Program-made: the position numbers and the translations under genes
Notes under the pieces: model-generated
What the model saw: the letters and a program-made list of their open reading frames with translations, nothing else
What the model was told of the DNA's origin: nothing
The model's database searches: none
Assembly (NCBI GenBank): GCA_026983815.1
Contig: JALSTJ010000132.1
Coordinates: 1-10,927 of the forward strand
Direction of reading: 5' to 3'
Length of the DNA stretch: 10,927 nucleotides
Source of the DNA: Flavobacteriales bacterium
Lineage (GTDB): Bacteria > Bacteroidota > Bacteroidia > Flavobacteriales > Flavobacteriaceae
In this document: one piece after another, positions 8,844-10,927 of the stretch
Numbering within the stretch: position 1 is the first letter of the stretch
Layout of the letters: each line of letters opens with the position of its first letter

Positions 8844-9964
8844 TATTTATATATTTTTACTCCTTTTACTACTCTGTGTATTGCTCCCGATTTTGAAGGA
8901 CTATCGGGATTATAACCTAAAAATTCCGATTTGTATGTAGCTAATAGTTGAATAGTTGTTAAACCTGCTATACTTAAATATGCATCATCAAGTTGATAAT
9001 TATTATAATCAAAAATAAAATTTACATCTAATAAATTATCTATTTCATCGGAAATAGGTTTATTGAATATGCCAATGCTTAATTTCGGATTTTGTGATTG
9101 ATACACAGATTTGACCAAATCATATTCATAGAGACGGACATTTTCATTATTTGAAAAAAAGTAAACAACCAAAGTATTGTTGTTTAAAACAACTTTGGGA
9201 CCGTGTCTAAAACCCAGAAATGAATCGAATTTCGAGATAATTTCACCGTCGGTTAATTCTTGCAATTTCAAATGAGCTTCACGCGCAACCCCCAACCTGG
9301 GACCCGAACCCAAAAATACTGCTCTATCATAAGGAATCTCGGAAATATTTTTTAATAAAGTATCATTTTTTTTTAAAAAATCATCAACGCTATCCGATAA
9401 TTGTTGGATTTTGTTTTTTTGTTCATCTATTTTATCCAATCTTCCTATTAAAATTGCAATCAAAGCCATTGAAGTAACGCTACTGGTCATCGCTAAACTT
9501 TTATCGTTGGTCTCTTCCGGTAATATGATAGTATAAATATTATCATTTTTTGGGATTTTAGCTAATTTTCCATTTGAATTGCAAGTAATTATCAAATGTT
9601 TAATGTTTTTTGAATAATTATTAGCAAATTCAATAGCGGCTAAACTCTCCGGACTATTTCCCGATCTTGCAAATGAAACCAATAAAGTTTTTTTATTGGC
9701 ATTTATGTAATTTTTGGTATGGGTTACAATCTCTGTTGACGAAACCGCTTTGCAGGATACCGATGTATCCTCTTGAAAAATCGGCGCAACAATTTCACCT
9801 ACAAAATATGATGAACCGGCTCCGGTAAAAATTACTTCATACTCGCTTAAATCTTTTAAAAACATTTTTAAATCATCCGCTTGATTATCTATCAACTTCC
9901 AAAGTTTTTTCCATACGGACGGTTGTTGATAAATTTCCTTTAAAGTAAAATATGTTTTTCTCAT
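8843..9964 (-). CDS. agaS: AgaS-family SIS-domain galactosamine-6-phosphate deaminase/isomerase
   Basis: The family converts galactosamine-6-phosphate to tagatose-6-phosphate with release of ammonia. Two SIS domains are visible. The first has TGAGSS (47-52) and SFARSGNSPES (97-107), followed by ITCN and LAMTSS; the second has FLGSG (217-221) and GFRHGPK (251-257); the tail has PDSPS (353-357) and HRVVKGV. These blocks line up with E. coli AgaS as I remember it, with nearly full length (373 residues). Three in-frame starts exist. The ATG at 10006 lies upstream of the transcription start expected from the promoter at 10004-10036, so it is unlikely. ATGs at 9970 and 9964 both fit; I chose 9964 because a purine-rich GAAAG at 9973-9977 sits eight bases before it. 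It is the first gene of the operon. A related phosphosugar isomerase activity cannot be excluded. Confidence 0.92.
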   Translation of the reverse strand: MRKTYFTLKEIYQQPSVWKKLWKLIDNQADDLKMFLKDLSEYEVIFTGAGSSYFVGEIVAPIFQEDTSVSCKAVSSTEIVTHTKNYINANKKTLLVSFARSGNSPESLAAIEFANNYSKNIKHLIITCNSNGKLAKIPKNDNIYTIILPEETNDKSLAMTSSVTSMALIAILIGRLDKIDEQKNKIQQLSDSVDDFLKKNDTLLKNISEIPYDRAVFLGSGPRLGVAREAHLKLQELTDGEIISKFDSFLGFRHGPKVVLNNNTLVVYFFSNNENVRLYEYDLVKSVYQSQNPKLSIGIFNKPISDEIDNLLDVNFIFDYNNYQLDDAYLSIAGLTTIQLLATYKSEFLGYNPDSPSKSGAIHRVVKGVKIYK

Positions 9965-9971
9965 AATCATA

Positions 9972-9987
9972 ACTTTCAAATACTTTC
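9972..9987. repeat. Two ACTTTC direct repeats one helical turn apart in the operon leader
   Basis: ACTTTC occurs at 9972-9977 and again at 9982-9987, exactly ten bases apart, and the second copy continues as ACTTTCGTTT. This lies in the short untranslated leader between the predicted start of transcription and the agaS start codon. TTTCGTTT-like repeats recall the operator type I remember for enterobacterial AgaR, a DeoR-family repressor. On the transcript strand the copy nearest agaS reads GAAAG and may double as a weak ribosome binding site. Function is inferred from position only. Confidence 0.35.
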
Positions 9988-10003
9988 GTTTTTGTAATAT
10001 GAG

Positions 10004-10036
10004 CAAATATATATAATAAAAAATTAAAAAACAAAA
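10004..10036 (-). promoter_or_regulatory. Bacteroidota-type promoter of the agaS-susCD operon
   Basis: On the minus strand a -33 element TTTTG (10036 to 10032) is followed, after 20 bases, by TATATTTG (10011 to 10004), an exact match to the -7 consensus TAnnTTTG. The spacing is within the usual range for this phylum. Transcription should begin near 9998-10000, leaving about 28-36 bases of leader before the ATGs at 9970 and 9964. Confidence 0.7.
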
Positions 10037-10054
10037 CTTTTATAGCTTTTGTTT
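10029..10054. promoter_or_regulatory. Perfect inverted repeat over the operon -33 element, candidate DeoR-type operator
   Basis: AAACAAAA at 10029-10036 is matched by its exact complement TTTTGTTT at 10047-10054, with a ten-base spacer, so the arms are centred 18 bases apart. The left arm contains the -33 element of the agaS promoter, so a bound protein would block RNA polymerase. The obvious candidate is the DeoR-family protein encoded divergently next to it. The arms are simple A/T-rich words, so chance occurrence is a real alternative. Confidence 0.45.
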
Positions 10055-10086
10055 CAAAAAAAAATATTTTTTCAATTTGCTTTTGT
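10045..10086 (+). repeat. GCTTTTGT direct repeats in the divergent promoter region
   Basis: The eight-base word GCTTTTGT is found at 10045-10052 and at 10079-10086, 34 bases apart. The first copy contributes to the right arm of the inverted repeat; the second runs into the -7 element of the deoR-type gene. This arrangement would let one regulator touch both promoters and repress its own gene. Only position and identity support it. Confidence 0.35.
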
Positions 10087-10093
10087 AACTTTG
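10086..10093 (+). promoter_or_regulatory. -7 element of the DeoR-family regulator gene
   Basis: TAACTTTG at 10086-10093 matches TAnnTTTG exactly and lies 25 bases before the ATG at 10119, giving a leader of about 20 bases. No good TTTG is found at the expected -33 distance; the stretch there is a run of A and T. The promoter may therefore be weak, as is common for repressor genes. Confidence 0.5.
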
Positions 10094-10118
10094 CAGAAAG
10101 AATCATTATTAATATAAT

Positions 10119-10892
10119 ATGAAATCAGATAACAATTTGTTGCATCGGAGAAATGAGATATTAAATATGCTTAATGAACAAGGAGAGTTGAGTGTAAAGG
10201 ATTTAAGTAAAATTTTTAAAGTCAGTGAAGTTTCTATACGAAATGATTTGACTTATCTTGAAAAGAAAGGTTTATTGATAAGAAATCACGGGGGTGCAAT
10301 AAAAAATCAATCTATTAATTTTGATTTGAATTTGACCGAACGAATCAAAAGATTTCATAAAGAAAAAAATAAAATAGGTAAACGTGCATCCAAACTTGTT
10401 AAGGACAATTATAAAATTATTATGGATTCGGGTTCAACAACTATTGAAGTAGCCAAACATTTGGTCGATTTTAATAATTTAAAGATCATTACAAACAGCT
10501 TGCCAATTGCCTATATTTTGGGTGAAAATAAAAATATTGAAGTGATTATTCCCGGTGGCGTATTAAGAGGTAAAATGAAATCTCTTAAAGGTAGTTTGGT
10601 CGAAAAAAATATATCTATGTTCAATTGTGATATTGCTTTCATTGGAGTTGATAGTATCTTGCCTGAAAAAGGTATTTTTACTCATTCTATTGAAGAAGCT
10701 TCTTTGAGTAAACATATGATTGATATCGCAAATAAAGTAGTTGTTGTGGCGGATTCCAGTAAATTTAATAAGAATGAGTTTGCCAAAATAGAAAATTTTT
10801 CATCCATAGATGTATTGATAACAGATAGCGGTGTTACAGATGAAGATAGACAAAAAATTGAAACACAAGGAACCAAAATTATTGTTGTTTAA
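10119..10892 (+). CDS. DeoR-family transcriptional regulator, probable repressor of the sugar operon
   Basis: This 257-residue cytoplasmic DNA-binding protein has the standard DeoR layout. Residues about 7-62 are the winged helix-turn-helix, with the signature region VSIRNDLTYLEKKGLLIRNHGGA ending at residue 60. Residues about 80-235 are the DeoRC sensor domain, which binds phosphorylated sugars in relatives: DSGSTT at 103-108, IIPGGVLRG at 143-151, FIGVDSI at 174-180 and VVADSSKF at 209-216. Length and motifs are complete. It is transcribed away from the agaS operon across a short shared promoter region, the usual arrangement for a local repressor; AgaR, the regulator of enterobacterial aga genes, is of the same family. 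The likely inducer is a pathway phosphosugar such as galactosamine-6-phosphate or tagatose-6-phosphate, by inference. No terminator is recognisable in the 35 bases after it. Confidence 0.95.
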   Translation: MKSDNNLLHRRNEILNMLNEQGELSVKDLSKIFKVSEVSIRNDLTYLEKKGLLIRNHGGAIKNQSINFDLNLTERIKRFHKEKNKIGKRASKLVKDNYKIIMDSGSTTIEVAKHLVDFNNLKIITNSLPIAYILGENKNIEVIIPGGVLRGKMKSLKGSLVEKNISMFNCDIAFIGVDSILPEKGIFTHSIEEASLSKHMIDIANKVVVVADSSKFNKNEFAKIENFSSIDVLITDSGVTDEDRQKIETQGTKIIVV

Positions 10893-10927
10893 TATTTCTT
10901 TTGGCAATAGTGAATAATTGTTAATGC

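Larger units (their letters stand above)
1..9999 (-). other. Putative eight-gene amino-sugar utilisation operon (agaS-gatZ-pfkB-aldolase-susC-susD-PKD lipoprotein-EamA)
   Basis: All eight genes point the same way. Junctions in transcription order are: a one-base overlap (TAATG), a four-base overlap (ATGA), another ATGA overlap, then gaps of 19, 14, 5 and 15 bases. No terminator-like hairpin with a T-run and no second promoter is visible in the gaps. The cytoplasmic enzymes come first and the envelope proteins follow, so expression of import and catabolism should be tied to one promoter and one regulator. The operon probably continues past base 1, where glycosidases or further enzymes could lie. 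Confidence 0.75.

Noticed and set aside
10043..10051. TAGCTTTTG as an alternative -7 element for the regulator gene
   Set aside because: It has one T too many for the consensus, while an exact match lies closer to the start codon at 10086-10093.
9885..10106. A 73-codon minus-strand frame across the intergenic region and the start of agaS
   Set aside because: It spans both promoters and overlaps agaS out of frame; its product has no recognisable motif.
10893..10927. Search for a terminator after the DeoR-family gene
   Set aside because: Only short, imperfect complementary words are present in the 35 bases left; no hairpin with a T-run could be defended.

Overview
The window looks like chromosomal DNA of a member of the Bacteroidota. 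The base composition is strongly AT-rich, there is a SusC/SusD outer-membrane pair, the surface proteins carry lipoprotein signals, Shine-Dalgarno sites are weak or absent, and there are promoters of the Bacteroidota type (TAnnTTTG near -7, TTTG near -33). I cannot name a genus. No RNA gene, insertion sequence, CRISPR array, tRNA or integrase is visible.

Layout. Nearly all of it is one leftward gene train (minus strand, read from about 9998 down to base 1 and beyond). In transcription order it holds: a two-SIS-domain AgaS-type sugar-phosphate isomerase/deaminase; a GatZ/KbaZ-family protein; a PfkB-family sugar kinase; a class II ketose-bisphosphate aldolase; a SusC-type TonB-dependent transporter; a SusD-type lipoprotein; a PKD-domain lipoprotein with a probable CBM9-like carbohydrate-binding region; and the N-terminal third of an EamA/DMT-type membrane transporter cut by the window edge. 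The first four genes overlap by 1 to 4 bases and the others are 5 to 19 bases apart, so one transcript is likely. A single rightward gene (10119-10892) encodes a DeoR-family repressor transcribed divergently from the operon. The only real intergenic region lies between the two. It carries a good promoter for the operon, a -7 element for the regulator, a perfect 8-bp inverted repeat over the operon's -33 element, and further short repeats that are candidate operators.

How the genes fit together. AgaS, the aldolase and GatZ/KbaZ are the enzymes of the enterobacterial N-acetylgalactosamine/galactosamine (aga) pathway: galactosamine-6-phosphate to tagatose-6-phosphate (AgaS), then to tagatose-1,6-bisphosphate (a PfkB kinase), then to dihydroxyacetone phosphate and glyceraldehyde-3-phosphate (aldolase with GatZ/KbaZ). 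Enterobacteria feed this route by a phosphotransferase system. Here the same enzymes are linked to an outer-membrane SusCD glycan importer, a surface glycan-binding lipoprotein and a DMT-type inner-membrane carrier. The simplest reading is a galactosamine- or amino-sugar-glycan utilisation locus run by a DeoR repressor rather than by the hybrid two-component or sigma/anti-sigma systems usual for such loci. No glycosidase, deacetylase or dedicated GalNAc kinase is present in the window, so the substrate remains inferred.
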